A DNA stretch of 64,000 nt, taken from assembly GCF_964026455.1 (NCBI RefSeq), contig NZ_OZ032152.1:62001-126000 (forward strand). Direction: 5' to 3'. Source of the DNA: Rickettsia endosymbiont of Lasioglossum villosulum (GTDB taxonomy: Bacteria > Pseudomonadota > Alphaproteobacteria > Rickettsiales > Rickettsiaceae). The translations under genes and the position numbers were made by a program. Numbering within the stretch: position 1 is the stretch's first letter; each line of letters begins with the position of its first letter. The notes below the pieces were generated by a model. The model worked only from the letters and a program-made list of their open reading frames with translations. It did no database searches and had not been told where the DNA came from. Positions 1 through 10,171 of this stretch are shown here, in pieces.

Positions 1-1
1 A

Positions 2-1951
2 GAAAGTCTTGCTAATAATATTTTGAATGACTTAAATGAATTTGATGCAGAAAAGCTTGGTATAACATTTGAAAATGAAAACACATTTTCTGCACCTTTA
101 TTTTTATATAACCGAATAGCTAATATTAACGATAGTGATTGTTTAGTACCTATAATAGATTTATCAAGTGCAATAGGTAGAAGTACTTATACGATTAGCG
201 GCGATAAAATGATAGTCACGAATCAGGAGCAAAATAAAAAATTTATTTCCTTGTTATCTATCAAAGAATATCAAGAATCTCCTTCTGAAGCTCTTGACAA
301 GTTCTTACAGCTGCCGCTTGAATTAATAATAACCGAGATATTTTACTTTGTTGATAAAAAAGTAGTGACTGCTGCTTTAAAGGGGCAGGATTATATTTTA
401 AAAATTACTAATGATAATAACTTAATTGAGCATAAAGGGATTAATAAACTTAATGATAATAAATCTTCTTTTGAGTTTTGTAATCAACAGATTTCAATTG
501 CTGTTATAGAAGAAGATGAAGATAAACTTACTGCTTCTGTTGCAAAAGCTGCAAGAGAGCTTTTTAAACTTGGTATTGTTCATGTAAAAGAAGACCTTAA
601 TATAGAACAAACATTTTGGGCACAATTACCGGCTAATTTTGCTTTCATACGAAGAATGTCGCCTTTATTGTCAGATCATATAGCATCTCTGGCTGCTCTG
701 CACAACTCACCTTTAGGTAGCCAATATACTTCTTGGGGACGAGCATTAACACTACTTAGAACAGAAAGAGGTACTCCTTATTTCATGAATTTTCATGATA
801 AAACTGGTAGGGGTAATACTTGTATTTTTGGTACAGAAAAAACTGGTAAAACAGTATTATTAAATTTTCTGGTGTCGGAATCAACTAAGTATGATCCAAC
901 AATAATTTATATCTCTAATAGCAATGATTCTAAGATTTTTATCGAAGCATTAGAGGGTACATGGTTAGAGGTTGATAAACAAATTATCAATCCATTTTTA
1001 GTAGATGATACAGAAAAATCGCAAGCTTTCATTTTAGAATTTTTAAAAATGTTAAGTGGTCATTATATTTCACCGCTTAATGAAGTAGAGCTAACTTTTT
1101 TAGAAAAACTCAGAGGTAAAATTTTGTCAATTGATAAGGAAAAGCGAATTTTTTCTGACATCTTAAAATGGGAAGATTTTAAAGAAGAGGGTGGCAGTAC
1201 AATATTAGATAAATTAAAAGGTTTTACAGAGGGACAATTATATAGCGGTTTATTTGACAAATCAGTTTTTAATATTAATGAAAGCAATATTGTCGGTCTT
1301 AATTTATATAAGCTTTCAGATGAACCTTTTGCTAAGCAATTTTATCCAAGTGAAAGAAAATATTTAGAACAATTTAATAATAACTTAAAAAAACATCAAA
1401 GTGTTTGTGCTAGTGTAGTTTATGCACTTACTTACCATTTAAGCTTAGTAGGTCCTAAACCTAAAATATTTGCTGCAGATAGTTTTGATAAACTCTATAA
1501 ACCTGAAATTTATAGTGATAATATAAGCTTAATTTTTAATAATTTATCTGAAAATAATGGTGTCTTTGTAGGTAATTTTAATTTTATTTACCTTAAGGCA
1601 TATCCGAAATATACTTTAAAAGCATGGCTTGAAATAATTAATACTAAAATTATTTTACCGTCTGATGTAAAAATCGAAGATCTAGATGAGATTTTAGGTT
1701 TAACAGACTCAGAAATACGTAAGTTATCGCAATTAATACTTACTAGTAGAATGTTTTTAATTAATAAAGATAATGAATCTATAGCTTTAGAATTAAGTAT
1801 AGCAGCATTAGTCGGGGTCGTGCGTATTTTATCGAGTAAAAAGGAAGAAATGGCTATCTATAAAGAAGTGCTAGAAAAATACCAAGGACCACCAGATAAT
1901 TGGATTAATTATCTATACGATGCATTAAACGTAGACTGGTCTACTCGATGA
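2..1951 (+). CDS. virB4: VirB4-type T4SS ATPase, 5'-partial (RvhB4-b-like)
   Basis: Energises a type IV secretion system at the inner membrane. The frame is open to the left edge of the window; a TTG at 23 is a possible but unlikely start, since VirB4 proteins are about 800 residues and only about 649 are present here. Counting from the TTG, a Walker A motif GTEKTGKT lies at residues 270-277. The expected Walker B region reads KIFAADSFDK, so the catalytic glutamate after the aspartate is missing. Rickettsiae are known to carry a second VirB4 (RvhB4-b) with a defective nucleotide site, and this fits that copy. No virB3 or virB6 cluster follows in the window. The last residues (STR) and the TGA stop lie inside a family C repeat. 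Identity is good; activity as an ATPase is doubtful. Confidence 0.85.
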   Translation, partial: ESLANNILNDLNEFDAEKLGITFENENTFSAPLFLYNRIANINDSDCLVPIIDLSSAIGRSTYTISGDKMIVTNQEQNKKFISLLSIKEYQESPSEALDKFLQLPLELIITEIFYFVDKKVVTAALKGQDYILKITNDNNLIEHKGINKLNDNKSSFEFCNQQISIAVIEEDEDKLTASVAKAARELFKLGIVHVKEDLNIEQTFWAQLPANFAFIRRMSPLLSDHIASLAALHNSPLGSQYTSWGRALTLLRTERGTPYFMNFHDKTGRGNTCIFGTEKTGKTVLLNFLVSESTKYDPTIIYISNSNDSKIFIEALEGTWLEVDKQIINPFLVDDTEKSQAFILEFLKMLSGHYISPLNEVELTFLEKLRGKILSIDKEKRIFSDILKWEDFKEEGGSTILDKLKGFTEGQLYSGLFDKSVFNINESNIVGLNLYKLSDEPFAKQFYPSERKYLEQFNNNLKKHQSVCASVVYALTYHLSLVGPKPKIFAADSFDKLYKPEIYSDNISLIFNNLSENNGVFVGNFNFIYLKAYPKYTLKAWLEIINTKIILPSDVKIEDLDEILGLTDSEIRKLSQLILTSRMFLINKDNESIALELSIAALVGVVRILSSKKEEMAIYKEVLEKYQGPPDNWINYLYDALNVDWSTR

Positions 1952-2065
1952 ACTTCAAAAATTGGCTACGTCGTTCTATAAGTACTCCGGTACTCACGTA
2001 TTAAGTATACGTTCCGTTCCTCGTCTTATGAACTTCTTGCTCTTTTTGAAGTTGATCTTCGTATA
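1940..2065. repeat. Family C palindromic repeat overlapping virB4 stop
   Basis: About 126 nt running from ctactcgatgaacttcaaaa to the gatcttcgtata arm, with the central ctcacgtattaagtatacg motif shared with copies at 14979, 58228, 59294, 60930 and 62993. The virB4 TGA stop is inside its left arm. Confidence 0.8.
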
Positions 2066-2072
2066 CCAACTT

Positions 2073-2096
2073 TTCTAATAAGAATTCTTACTAGAA
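2073..2096. other. Near-perfect 24-nt palindrome upstream of the cysteine-rich gene
   Basis: TTCTAATAAGAATTC followed by TTACTAGAA reads the same on both strands apart from one mismatched pair. It lies about 45 nt before the GTG start at 2141, between the family C repeat and the gene. It could be an operator or a leader hairpin; there is no T-run to suggest a terminator. Confidence 0.5.
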
Positions 2097-2140
2097 GTAT
2101 ATACGACTATTTAACAACTATTTTATAACAATTACCCAAA

Positions 2141-5100
2141 GTGTTGAAAAAATATTTATTATTTTTTTTATTTCTATTTTGCTCAATTAATACACATGCC
2201 AGTATTTGGGGTGATATAGGTGGTTGTATTACTGATCCTTGTAATTGTGGACAAAGTGAAAGAACAGAAACTTGGAATAAAGGTCCAAATGAAATAACAA
2301 AGACATTTAAAACAGGTGCAAATTGTCCTCCTTGGAATAAAAGTGATGGTCGTGGTACTGATAATTGTTTATTACAATTTGATTATCCTGGTAGATTTGT
2401 ACCTTTTGTATTAAATAGATGTGCTCAAGCGTCACCAGACAGTACCTATTTTACTCCTAAAATAACTATTAGAATTCAAAGTTGTAATGCTGCTGCTTGT
2501 TGGTCTCAGAACGCTAATTTAAATTGGGATGGACAATGCGTATTATGGCCAACCGGTTATGGCTTACCGCTAACTAGAGTTTGTGCCAGAATTGCAGTGC
2601 CTGCAATGGCACCTCCTCCTGGAATAAATTCTGATCCTTCCCCTGCTGATCCTGGATATACTGCAGGATTTCATCTTAATAAAGTTGGTTTTACCGATAG
2701 TGACGATACTATAGTTGGGGTAGACGGACAAATACTTACTATTTCTTCCCCTAAGCTTTGTGCATATAGTGATCCAGGTCTTGTAAATCTTGTTTCAGAT
2801 TCAGGAGTACATACTGACCTTGTGGACTGGAATCCTAATAGTCAACCCCTACATAAAACTACTAAGTTGAGTCCAATTGCCCAAGTATTAAAATTTTTAG
2901 TTACTACACTCGGTGGGGCAAATATACCGAGTTTACTTTCTAAACTTCTTGGTATGATAAGTCAAGATTCAGAAATAATAAAAGTACTACAAACTGTACT
3001 TAACGCTATAGGTGACCTATTTAATTTCTTCCCTAATAAGGTAATAATACCAATCATTGAAACTTTTGGGTCTTTAAACGGTTCTGTAGATGATTTTTCT
3101 TTCGGTTGTGTACAATTACCTTTAGGTCCTTACCCGCCGCCATTTTGTAAAAGTTTAAACGAGCTTAGCGTTCCTGCGGTCGTTAATAATGTATGTAGTG
3201 TTAAAAACCCTGATGGAACTTTTAATCAATCTTCCGTTGTCTTGCCTTGCGTAGTGTCAAATGTTAGAAATAATATTATTAATAATACAGTACGTGTTAG
3301 TTTTAATAATCTTATACCGATTTGTACCGGTACCAATCCTGATCTTAATACTTGTGTAGAAATAAAAGGGGTATTTACTTCAGCAAGTAGTGCTCACGTA
3401 GCCACTGCTTATACAGATTTTATTAAACCTTGTAGTAGTTCTTCAAATGGTGCTCCTTGCATTAATACAAATATAAAATTACCTTGCGATGTCACTGCTA
3501 ATGGTTGTAATCAAGGTTTTAGAATAGTATATTCGCAGGTTATGGGTAGCCTTGAAACTCCTAGTGATTATTTTATAAGCGATATACCTGATTGTGGTAC
3601 TGCAGAAGCAAATAACTCAACTTCTTGTCAAAAAATATGGGGAGCTAATATAGGTCAGTTTGTTGATGTAAGCGTACAATTTCCTTTAGAGCAAAAGCAA
3701 GATAAAGATAGTTTAATGCCAATACAGCAAAGCTTTACTTTAAATGATAGTAACAATAAACCTCGAAGCCTTTATGCTTCTATTAGTAATACTAAAACAG
3801 ATACACAAGATCCAGCAGATATCTGTGTATTTGAATCGAGTAGTTTAGCAGGATGTGTGCCTAGAGTAAGTGATTCATATAGTTTAGCTACTTATGAATG
3901 TGAAAAACAATATTCGAGAATTATCTGCCCAAGCAATAGCTATTATACTCCACAATTTGTTGCTTCTATGCAAGTAATAGATGATAAGAGTAATATTATA
4001 GATCAAACTAGCACACTTGTAACCCCATTATCATATGCAGCACCTGACCCTAATAACCCTAATGCTACAGAAAGTATAGTAACGCTTGCTGGTTATAATT
4101 ATAGTTCCTCTGTTGCATTTATCCCTAAAGATCCGCCAAAATATCCGGATGATAAATATATTGCTATGCCATTTTCAGGTCCTAATGCATTAAACCAAAT
4201 AACAATTCACGGCGTATATAAAGATAATATACCGCCTTATGACAATAATGGTAATCCGAACCCAAATGCAGTCTATTTAAAATATTTGGAATATATAAAT
4301 GGTAAATATGTACAAGGTGGAACGCATACCTGCTTAATGCCTAAGAATTTCCAGCATTGTAGTCCTGTACCACCACCACCATCAACAACACCTGGTAATC
4401 CTAATAATAATCAACAAATAAATTGTGTGCTTGCTAAATTAGATCAGTCAAATACTGTAGATTGTAGCGTATTTAAAAGTGAAGTTGCCAATTATGCAAA
4501 TCTTAGTTTATGTGCAAGTACAAGCGGTTGTTCTCAAGTAAAAACTTTATCAGGTGCAGGAAAAGGTATTACCATTTATAGTTGTGCTAATAATACTAAT
4601 TGTTATACTAATAATGATAATCCTAATACTCCTGTGTGCGTCTTAACTACAGACTATTTAAATAGGTTAGAACCTAAATCTAATTTAGGCTCTATATTAG
4701 ATGCTACTCAATATTATAAAGTTACATTTTATCCTAGTGATGATCCTGCAAAACCTAATCAACCAACATATGATGTTAAGGTTTCAGATGTAAGAGATAA
4801 AACTTGGCGAGAGTTAAATCTATGTTCGCCTATTTTAGCTCCTGTTTGTTCCGCAATTACGTCTCCTCAAGCTGCTGATGGTAATGCGTTATGGGATGAA
4901 ACAGATATAGGAGAGTTAAGAGTGGGTAGATGTCCACCTAATTGGGTAGAAATAGATCCATCTTTAGATCCATATCCAAATCTGGAACCAAAAGGAACAA
5001 GCCTTAAGCGTTATTGCTTATCAAATTTTGATAAAAAAACTATTGAATTTGAGCCTTTAGGACAAAATATTGGCTGTAGAGAATCAAAAGGTTTACCAGT

Positions 5101-5620
5101 AGTAATCAGTGATAATAATTTTCCGCCTTCAACAATAAGACCTACTACCCCTTATGATCCTAATACTAAGACGGGTGATTTTTACTTAAATGTACCGCCT
5201 ATACAAAGTTCATGGAATCCGAATGATATGGCTTTCAATCCGAATGATGGGTCAAAAATAGATGCAACTAATGAGCCAGATCAGACTAAATTATTTACTA
5301 TAACTTTTAAAGTAACTTTAGATGCAATTATGTCAGATATTGACTATTTTAGAATAGAAAACTTATGGTATGATGATTGCACGCTTGTATATGTTAATGA
5401 TACAAAAGTTCTTAGTGCACCTATATCATCTGTTGATTCCTTAGATAATAAAAACCAATGTAACAATGGTAATGATCAGGGTAAAGCACTACAGGCTAGT
5501 AATTTACCTATTGATATCAAGTCTTATTTAAAACAAGGAGAAAATACTATAAAATTCCAGTTAAGAGTTATGGGTGGTGGTGGATTATATTTCCATATGC
5601 AATATAGAATGTTGAGATAA
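2141..5620 (+). CDS. Large cysteine-rich secreted protein, unknown function
   Basis: A 1159-residue protein starting at GTG with a clear signal peptide: KK, a long Leu/Phe core, and cleavage probably after THA near residue 20. The mature chain has dozens of cysteines in short motifs (for example [11 protein letters not shown]) and many Asn and Pro residues, which suggests disulfide-bonded export to the periplasm or cell surface. Apart from a moderately hydrophobic segment around residues 245-310 there are no obvious membrane helices. It ends in a glycine-rich GGGGLYF stretch close to the C-terminus. It follows virB4 and precedes terC by 3 nt, so it is probably cotranscribed with terC. I do not recognise a family. 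Its place beside a T4SS ATPase makes a secretion-associated surface protein plausible, but that is inference. Confidence 0.85.
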   Translation: MLKKYLLFFLFLFCSINTHASIWGDIGGCITDPCNCGQSERTETWNKGPNEITKTFKTGANCPPWNKSDGRGTDNCLLQFDYPGRFVPFVLNRCAQASPDSTYFTPKITIRIQSCNAAACWSQNANLNWDGQCVLWPTGYGLPLTRVCARIAVPAMAPPPGINSDPSPADPGYTAGFHLNKVGFTDSDDTIVGVDGQILTISSPKLCAYSDPGLVNLVSDSGVHTDLVDWNPNSQPLHKTTKLSPIAQVLKFLVTTLGGANIPSLLSKLLGMISQDSEIIKVLQTVLNAIGDLFNFFPNKVIIPIIETFGSLNGSVDDFSFGCVQLPLGPYPPPFCKSLNELSVPAVVNNVCSVKNPDGTFNQSSVVLPCVVSNVRNNIINNTVRVSFNNLIPICTGTNPDLNTCVEIKGVFTSASSAHVATAYTDFIKPCSSSSNGAPCINTNIKLPCDVTANGCNQGFRIVYSQVMGSLETPSDYFISDIPDCGTAEANNSTSCQKIWGANIGQFVDVSVQFPLEQKQDKDSLMPIQQSFTLNDSNNKPRSLYASISNTKTDTQDPADICVFESSSLAGCVPRVSDSYSLATYECEKQYSRIICPSNSYYTPQFVASMQVIDDKSNIIDQTSTLVTPLSYAAPDPNNPNATESIVTLAGYNYSSSVAFIPKDPPKYPDDKYIAMPFSGPNALNQITIHGVYKDNIPPYDNNGNPNPNAVYLKYLEYINGKYVQGGTHTCLMPKNFQHCSPVPPPPSTTPGNPNNNQQINCVLAKLDQSNTVDCSVFKSEVANYANLSLCASTSGCSQVKTLSGAGKGITIYSCANNTNCYTNNDNPNTPVCVLTTDYLNRLEPKSNLGSILDATQYYKVTFYPSDDPAKPNQPTYDVKVSDVRDKTWRELNLCSPILAPVCSAITSPQAADGNALWDETDIGELRVGRCPPNWVEIDPSLDPYPNLEPKGTSLKRYCLSNFDKKTIEFEPLGQNIGCRESKGLPVVISDNNFPPSTIRPTTPYDPNTKTGDFYLNVPPIQSSWNPNDMAFNPNDGSKIDATNEPDQTKLFTITFKVTLDAIMSDIDYFRIENLWYDDCTLVYVNDTKVLSAPISSVDSLDNKNQCNNGNDQGKALQASNLPIDIKSYLKQGENTIKFQLRVMGGGGLYFHMQYRMLR

Positions 5621-5623
5621 GTT

Positions 5624-6532
5624 ATGAGTTGGGTTATTTTTTACACCATAATTTTTGCTTTACTAGCTCTTGATTTAGGAATTATTCATAGAAAGAACGA
5701 AGTAATGAGTTTTAAACAAAGCTTACTCTTTAGCCTTTTCTATTTTACAATATCCTGCTTATTTGGCATTTATATTTATTATAATATGGGAGCAGATAGC
5801 ACACGTGAATATTATACTTGTTTTCTAATTGAAAAGGCTATGTCGCTTGATAATATCTTTGTTATCTCAATTATCTTCCAATTTTTTAAGATTCCGCAAA
5901 AATATCAACATCGTGTTTTATTCTTTGGCATAATTGGCGTAATAGCTTTTAGGGCTGTAATGATTTATGGCGGGATTATGCTTATAAATAAATTCGCCTG
6001 GTTATTATATATTTTTGCCGTGATACTTATTGTTACGGGCGTAAAAACTTTTTATGTATCTCATAAAACCTTTGATATACAAAATTCTTATCTTTATAAG
6101 TCAATAATAAAATATCTAAATGTTACGTCTAACTTGGAGGGGGATAAATTCTTTGTTACACGTAATAAAAAACTATATATTACTCCTCTTTTTATCTCTT
6201 TGGTATTAATAGAGGCAATAGATTTAGTCTTTGCCATAGACAGTATACCCGCTATATTTGCTATTACTAATGATGCCTATATTATTTATACCTCAAATAT
6301 TTTTGCTATTTTAGGGCTTAGAGCTTTATTCTTCTGTCTTGCAGAAATTGTTGAACGATTCAGCTATATCAAATACTCCTTAGCATTAATTTTAATATTT
6401 ATTGGAATTAAAATATTTATTCATCATTATATAGCCATTCCGGCTTATATTTCTTTAACTGTTACTATTACTTTATTGCTATTGGGCATATTTGCTTCTG
6501 TAATTAGAAAAAATATAGTTGACCGCCAATAG
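5624..6532 (+). CDS. TerC/Alx-family integral membrane protein
   Basis: A 302-residue polytopic inner-membrane protein with about nine hydrophobic segments. The TerC-family signatures are visible: [15 protein letters not shown] in the first half and [16 protein letters not shown] near residue 200, each with conserved acidic residues inside membrane helices. Family members are linked to metal ion (manganese) export or to tellurite resistance; the substrate here is unknown. The start at 5624 is 3 nt after the cysteine-rich gene stops. Length is normal for the family. Confidence 0.9.
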   Translation: MSWVIFYTIIFALLALDLGIIHRKNEVMSFKQSLLFSLFYFTISCLFGIYIYYNMGADSTREYYTCFLIEKAMSLDNIFVISIIFQFFKIPQKYQHRVLFFGIIGVIAFRAVMIYGGIMLINKFAWLLYIFAVILIVTGVKTFYVSHKTFDIQNSYLYKSIIKYLNVTSNLEGDKFFVTRNKKLYITPLFISLVLIEAIDLVFAIDSIPAIFAITNDAYIIYTSNIFAILGLRALFFCLAEIVERFSYIKYSLALILIFIGIKIFIHHYIAIPAYISLTVTITLLLLGIFASVIRKNIVDRQ

Positions 6533-6576
6533 GCTAAAGATATAATATCCTTAAAAATTTTTCCAAGATAAATATA

Positions 6577-7308
6577 ATGATCAAATTACTACAATTATTT
6601 ACTGTTGCTTTATCCATTTTTATTACTAATGCTGTTTTTGCCGAAGAAAATATAAACGAGCAAACCGGCTTTTATATAGGAGGAGAAGGCGGCGTAGTTG
6701 AACCTGTTATTAGTAAATTTCGCCATAAACATTCTAATACCGAAATTATTTTAAAAAGGGCAGGTATGTATAGCGGAAAAATAGGTTATACGATTTATCC
6801 GCAAATATCTGTTGAATTCTCGGCAACTTATCAACCTAAATATCGTCTGCATTACGTATTACCACCACAAAATTTAAGCAATGGTTTAACTATACCTAAA
6901 ACTCCTGGGAATACTAAAGTATTTTCGAACATATATATGTTAAATCTTATTTATGACTTAGAAGAGATGAATGGTATTACTCCTTTCGTAATAATAGGTG
7001 GTGGTATAGCTCAGGTAAAAGTTAAGCCTACCTCTTCAAAATGGGATGTTATAAATAGCGATTATTTTAAAGTAAGAAAAACACATAAAAATTGTGTTGC
7101 TTGGCAAGCAGGACTCGGAGTTTCAAAATCTCTTTCTTCAAATTTTAGTGTAGATCTAACTGCAAAATTACAAACAGTATATCGGGTGAGAATTAATTAT
7201 GACACACTTGATATGAAAACAGGACAATTTTTACCCGCAAAACCTATTAAAAAAACTATAGGTGTTGGAGAATTTGGTATAGGATTTACTTATAGATTGC
7301 CATTTTAA
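6577..7308 (+). CDS. Outer-membrane beta-barrel protein
   Basis: A 243-residue protein with a signal peptide (ITNAVFAEE; cleavage near residue 22) followed by alternating amphipathic strands and a terminal GFTYRLPF ending in phenylalanine, the usual C-terminal signature for BAM-dependent insertion. The pattern GGEGGVVEPV...GKIGYTIYPQISVEFSATY resembles the small eight-stranded OmpA/Opa-like barrels. It could be an adhesin-like surface protein similar in architecture to rickettsial Adr proteins, but I see no specific match. Starts at ATG 6577 after a 44-nt spacer from terC. Confidence 0.8.
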   Translation: MIKLLQLFTVALSIFITNAVFAEENINEQTGFYIGGEGGVVEPVISKFRHKHSNTEIILKRAGMYSGKIGYTIYPQISVEFSATYQPKYRLHYVLPPQNLSNGLTIPKTPGNTKVFSNIYMLNLIYDLEEMNGITPFVIIGGGIAQVKVKPTSSKWDVINSDYFKVRKTHKNCVAWQAGLGVSKSLSSNFSVDLTAKLQTVYRVRINYDTLDMKTGQFLPAKPIKKTIGVGEFGIGFTYRLPF

Positions 7309-7339
7309 AGATTCTGTGAAATATTTATATGGTAGCTTT

Positions 7340-7414
7340 GTCATTGTGAGGAGGTATTGTCGGCGTATATGGATAAATGATTTATGCAACAAAGCTTCGC
7401 TCCTCGTAATGACG
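7340..7414. repeat. Degenerate family A palindromic repeat
   Basis: Arms tcattgtgaggagg and gctcctcgtaatgacg flank a short centre in the spacer before the methyltransferase gene. It is shortened and diverged compared with the other A copies. Confidence 0.6.
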
Positions 7415-7461
7415 CTAATTATCGCAACTGTACTAATTAATCTAACTTATAAGGAAAAAAT

Positions 7462-9123
7462 ATGTATTCAAAAGCTAGTAATTCTTCAAATCTTCCTAAT
7501 GGTCACGATAAAACAACGAAAGAAAAACATAATACGCAACCTGTTATTAATGGGGCAATAAAGCATAATACTTATGACGAAGTGCCGTATGAAAGCTATC
7601 CATACTCCTTTACTAATCCTTTTCATTTAAGCACTCTTGCGACTCTTTTCGGTGTAGATGCCCCTAATGTGGAAACCGCAAAAATATTAGAATTAGGTTG
7701 TGCTGCTGGTGGTAATTTAATTCCTCATGCTGTTCTTTATCCAAAAGCTCATTTTGTTGGTATTGATTTATCTAAAGTACAAATTGACGAAGCAAATAAA
7801 ACTGTAAAAGAACTCGGACTGAAAAATATAGAATTTCATCATTGTTCTATCCTTGATATTGATGATTCTTTAAATAAGTTTGATTATATAATTTGTCATG
7901 GTGTAATGTCTTGGGTATCAAAAAACGTTAGAGATAAAATTTTTGATGTATGTAATAAAAACCTAAGCAAAAACGGTATAGCATATATCAGTTATAATAC
8001 TCTACCTGGCTGGAATATGGTTCGTACAGTTAGAGATATGATGCTTTATCATTCTAATTCATTTGCAAATGTACGTGATAAAATAGCTCAATCTAGATTA
8101 TTATTAGATTTTGTTAAAGATAGCTTAGAGAATTCAAAAACACCTTATGCTGAAGTATTAAAAACCGAAGCTGGATTATTATCGAAACAAACAGATCATT
8201 ATTTACGTCATGATCATTTAGAAGAAGAAAATGCTCAGTTTTACTTCCATGAATTTATGGATGAAGCTAGAAAGCATAATTTACAATATTTAGCTGATTG
8301 TAACCTTTCTACTATGTATTTAGGTAATATGCCACAAAAAGTGGTAGAGCAGTTAAAAGTCGTAAATGATATAGTTAGAACTGAACAATATATGGATTTC
8401 ATTATAAATCGTCGTTTTAGAGCTACTTTATTATGTCATAGTGATGTAAAAATCAACAGAAATATTAATAACGAAGACATAATGAAATTTAATATGATCT
8501 TCAATGTCGTTCCTGAAAAATCGCTTAAAGAAGTTGATCTTAATAATGCTTCTGAAAGCTTAGCATTCTTTTTGAACGGCAATAAAGATAGTAATTTAAC
8601 AACTGCTTCACCCTACATGAAAGCTATTTTATATACTTTTAGTGAGCATCTTAATAACCCTCTAAGTTTTGAGAAAATAACCGAGGAAGCTAATAAAAAG
8701 CTACATGGTACTAAATTAAATGAAATAAAAGCTGAGCTTTTGGAAAACGCAATGAAGTTAGTATTACAAGGTTACATTAATATCACTACTCAGAAACATA
8801 GAGAGACACCTGAGCTTGATAAGCCTAAAACTACGAAGCTTGTGATACATCAAGCAAGCCATACTCCTTATATGTGGGTTACAAATTTAAAACATGAGCC
8901 AGTAGGGGTTAATTTCTTTGAAAAACTTGCTATTAGATATATGGATGGTAAGCATGATAAGAAAGCTATTATTGACGCAGTGATGGGTCATGTAGTAAAA
9001 GGTGAAATAAATTTAAGCAAAGACGGACAAAAGATAGAAGATCAAGAAGTAATACGTAAACAACTCGAGGTCTTATTTATGCCAATGATTGACAAGTTTG
9101 CCGCTAACGCTTTATTGGTTTAA
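7462..9123 (+). CDS. pkmt1: Outer-membrane protein lysine methyltransferase (PKMT1 type)
   Basis: A 553-residue SAM-dependent methyltransferase. Motif I reads KILELGCAAGG at residues 74-84 in a Rossmann-type domain after an N-terminal VPYESYPYSF segment. The family-specific region DHYLRHDHLEEENAQFYFHEF follows, then a long C-terminal helical part. Length and layout match the rickettsial lysine methyltransferase shown in R. prowazekii to monomethylate the surface protein OmpB, encoded directly upstream of nuoJ as here. Methylation of surface lysines is linked to serology and virulence in that species. ATG at 7462 is preceded by AAGGA. The N-terminal 35 residues are low-complexity and may be flexible. 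Confidence 0.85.
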   Translation: MYSKASNSSNLPNGHDKTTKEKHNTQPVINGAIKHNTYDEVPYESYPYSFTNPFHLSTLATLFGVDAPNVETAKILELGCAAGGNLIPHAVLYPKAHFVGIDLSKVQIDEANKTVKELGLKNIEFHHCSILDIDDSLNKFDYIICHGVMSWVSKNVRDKIFDVCNKNLSKNGIAYISYNTLPGWNMVRTVRDMMLYHSNSFANVRDKIAQSRLLLDFVKDSLENSKTPYAEVLKTEAGLLSKQTDHYLRHDHLEEENAQFYFHEFMDEARKHNLQYLADCNLSTMYLGNMPQKVVEQLKVVNDIVRTEQYMDFIINRRFRATLLCHSDVKINRNINNEDIMKFNMIFNVVPEKSLKEVDLNNASESLAFFLNGNKDSNLTTASPYMKAILYTFSEHLNNPLSFEKITEEANKKLHGTKLNEIKAELLENAMKLVLQGYINITTQKHRETPELDKPKTTKLVIHQASHTPYMWVTNLKHEPVGVNFFEKLAIRYMDGKHDKKAIIDAVMGHVVKGEINLSKDGQKIEDQEVIRKQLEVLFMPMIDKFAANALLV

Positions 9124-9132
9124 TATACAACC

Positions 9133-9222
9133 CGTCATTGCGAGGAGCGTAGCGACGAAGCAATCTCAAGAGTCTTTACGAGATTGCCTCCGTCATCTGC
9201 CATGCATATCCTCTCAATGACG
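9133..9222. repeat. Family A palindromic repeat
   Basis: About 90 nt with terminal arms cgtcattgcgagg and cctctcaatgacg, filling the spacer between the methyltransferase gene and nuoJ. Confidence 0.8.
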
Positions 9223-9244
9223 AGGAAACACAATATAATAACTC

Positions 9245-9862
9245 ATGCCTATATTTTTTTATTTATTTACAATATTAATCATAATTAGCAGTCTATGCGT
9301 TGTTTTGAGCAAAAATTCCGTATACTCAGTATTATGGTTAATTTTTGCCTTTATTAACGGCTCTGGACTTATGATATTGCTTGGTGCAGAATTTTTAGCA
9401 ATGATGCTAATAGTCATATATGTCGGAGCAGTAGCAGTATTATTTTTATTTGTGATAATGATGCTGGATATGCATTTTAATAAGGCTATAATGCAGCTAA
9501 AGGAAAAGCCTATCTTAAGCATTTTTGTATCTTTGATTATGTTTGCTGATTTAGTAGTAATTATTTTACTTGGTACTAAAAATATTCATTTTAGTTCTGA
9601 TTTATCGTTTGCCATAGCAAGTGATGTATCAAATACTAAAGCAATAGGAAAAATATTATATACTGATTTTATGATACCTTTCCAAATTGCGGGACTTATT
9701 TTATTTGTTGCTATGATTGGTTGTATTACGTTAACTCTTAGAAAACGTGACGGAGTAAAGCGGCAAAATATCGCAAAACAACTTTCACATAATAAAGAAA
9801 ATGCTATATTAATGACAAAACCTTTTATAAACAAAGGAATTGAGAATATCAAATATGAATGA
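9245..9862 (+). CDS. nuoJ: NADH-quinone oxidoreductase subunit J
   Basis: Membrane-arm subunit of respiratory complex I, 205 residues, with five hydrophobic helices. The segment [26 protein letters not shown] and the following [21 protein letters not shown] are typical of NuoJ, including the acidic residue after the helix. The C-terminus is basic and cytoplasmic. It overlaps the start of nuoK by 8 nt and leads the nuoJKLM cluster; the other subunits in the window (G, H, I) are 15-20 kb away. Confidence 0.95.
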   Translation: MPIFFYLFTILIIISSLCVVLSKNSVYSVLWLIFAFINGSGLMILLGAEFLAMMLIVIYVGAVAVLFLFVIMMLDMHFNKAIMQLKEKPILSIFVSLIMFADLVVIILLGTKNIHFSSDLSFAIASDVSNTKAIGKILYTDFMIPFQIAGLILFVAMIGCITLTLRKRDGVKRQNIAKQLSHNKENAILMTKPFINKGIENIKYE

Positions 9863-10169
9863 ATATATAGGGCTTAACCACTATTTAATTTTGAGCAGTT
9901 TAGTTTTTACTATAGGGATGCTTGGATTATTTATGCATCGCAAAAATATTATCAATATATTAATGTCAATTGAACTAATGCTGCTTGCAGTTAATATAAA
10001 TTTTGTTGCTTTCTCGGTATATATGCAAGAATTATCGGGGCAGATTTTCAGCATCATAATTCTAACTATAGCTGCTGCTGAAACTTCTATTGGTCTTGCA
10101 ATATTACTAATATATTTCCGTAATAAAGGCTCGATTGAAGTCACAGATATCAATCAGATGAGGGGATAA
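9855..10169 (+). CDS. nuoK: NADH-quinone oxidoreductase subunit K
   Basis: A 104-residue three-helix complex I subunit involved in proton translocation. The conserved glutamates sit in the helix [21 protein letters not shown] and in [12 protein letters not shown] take ATG 9855 ([11 protein letters not shown]) as the start rather than an in-frame TTG 15 nt upstream, because it matches the usual NuoK N-terminus and length. It overlaps nuoJ by 8 nt and ends 2 nt before nuoL, implying translational coupling. Confidence 0.95.
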   Translation: MNEYIGLNHYLILSSLVFTIGMLGLFMHRKNIINILMSIELMLLAVNINFVAFSVYMQELSGQIFSIIILTIAAAETSIGLAILLIYFRNKGSIEVTDINQMRG

Positions 10170-10171
10170 AG

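Noticed and set aside
7316-7561. An 81-residue plus-strand frame before the methyltransferase gene
   Set aside because: It runs through the family A repeat and overlaps the methyltransferase start in another frame; no plausible ribosome-binding site or protein features.
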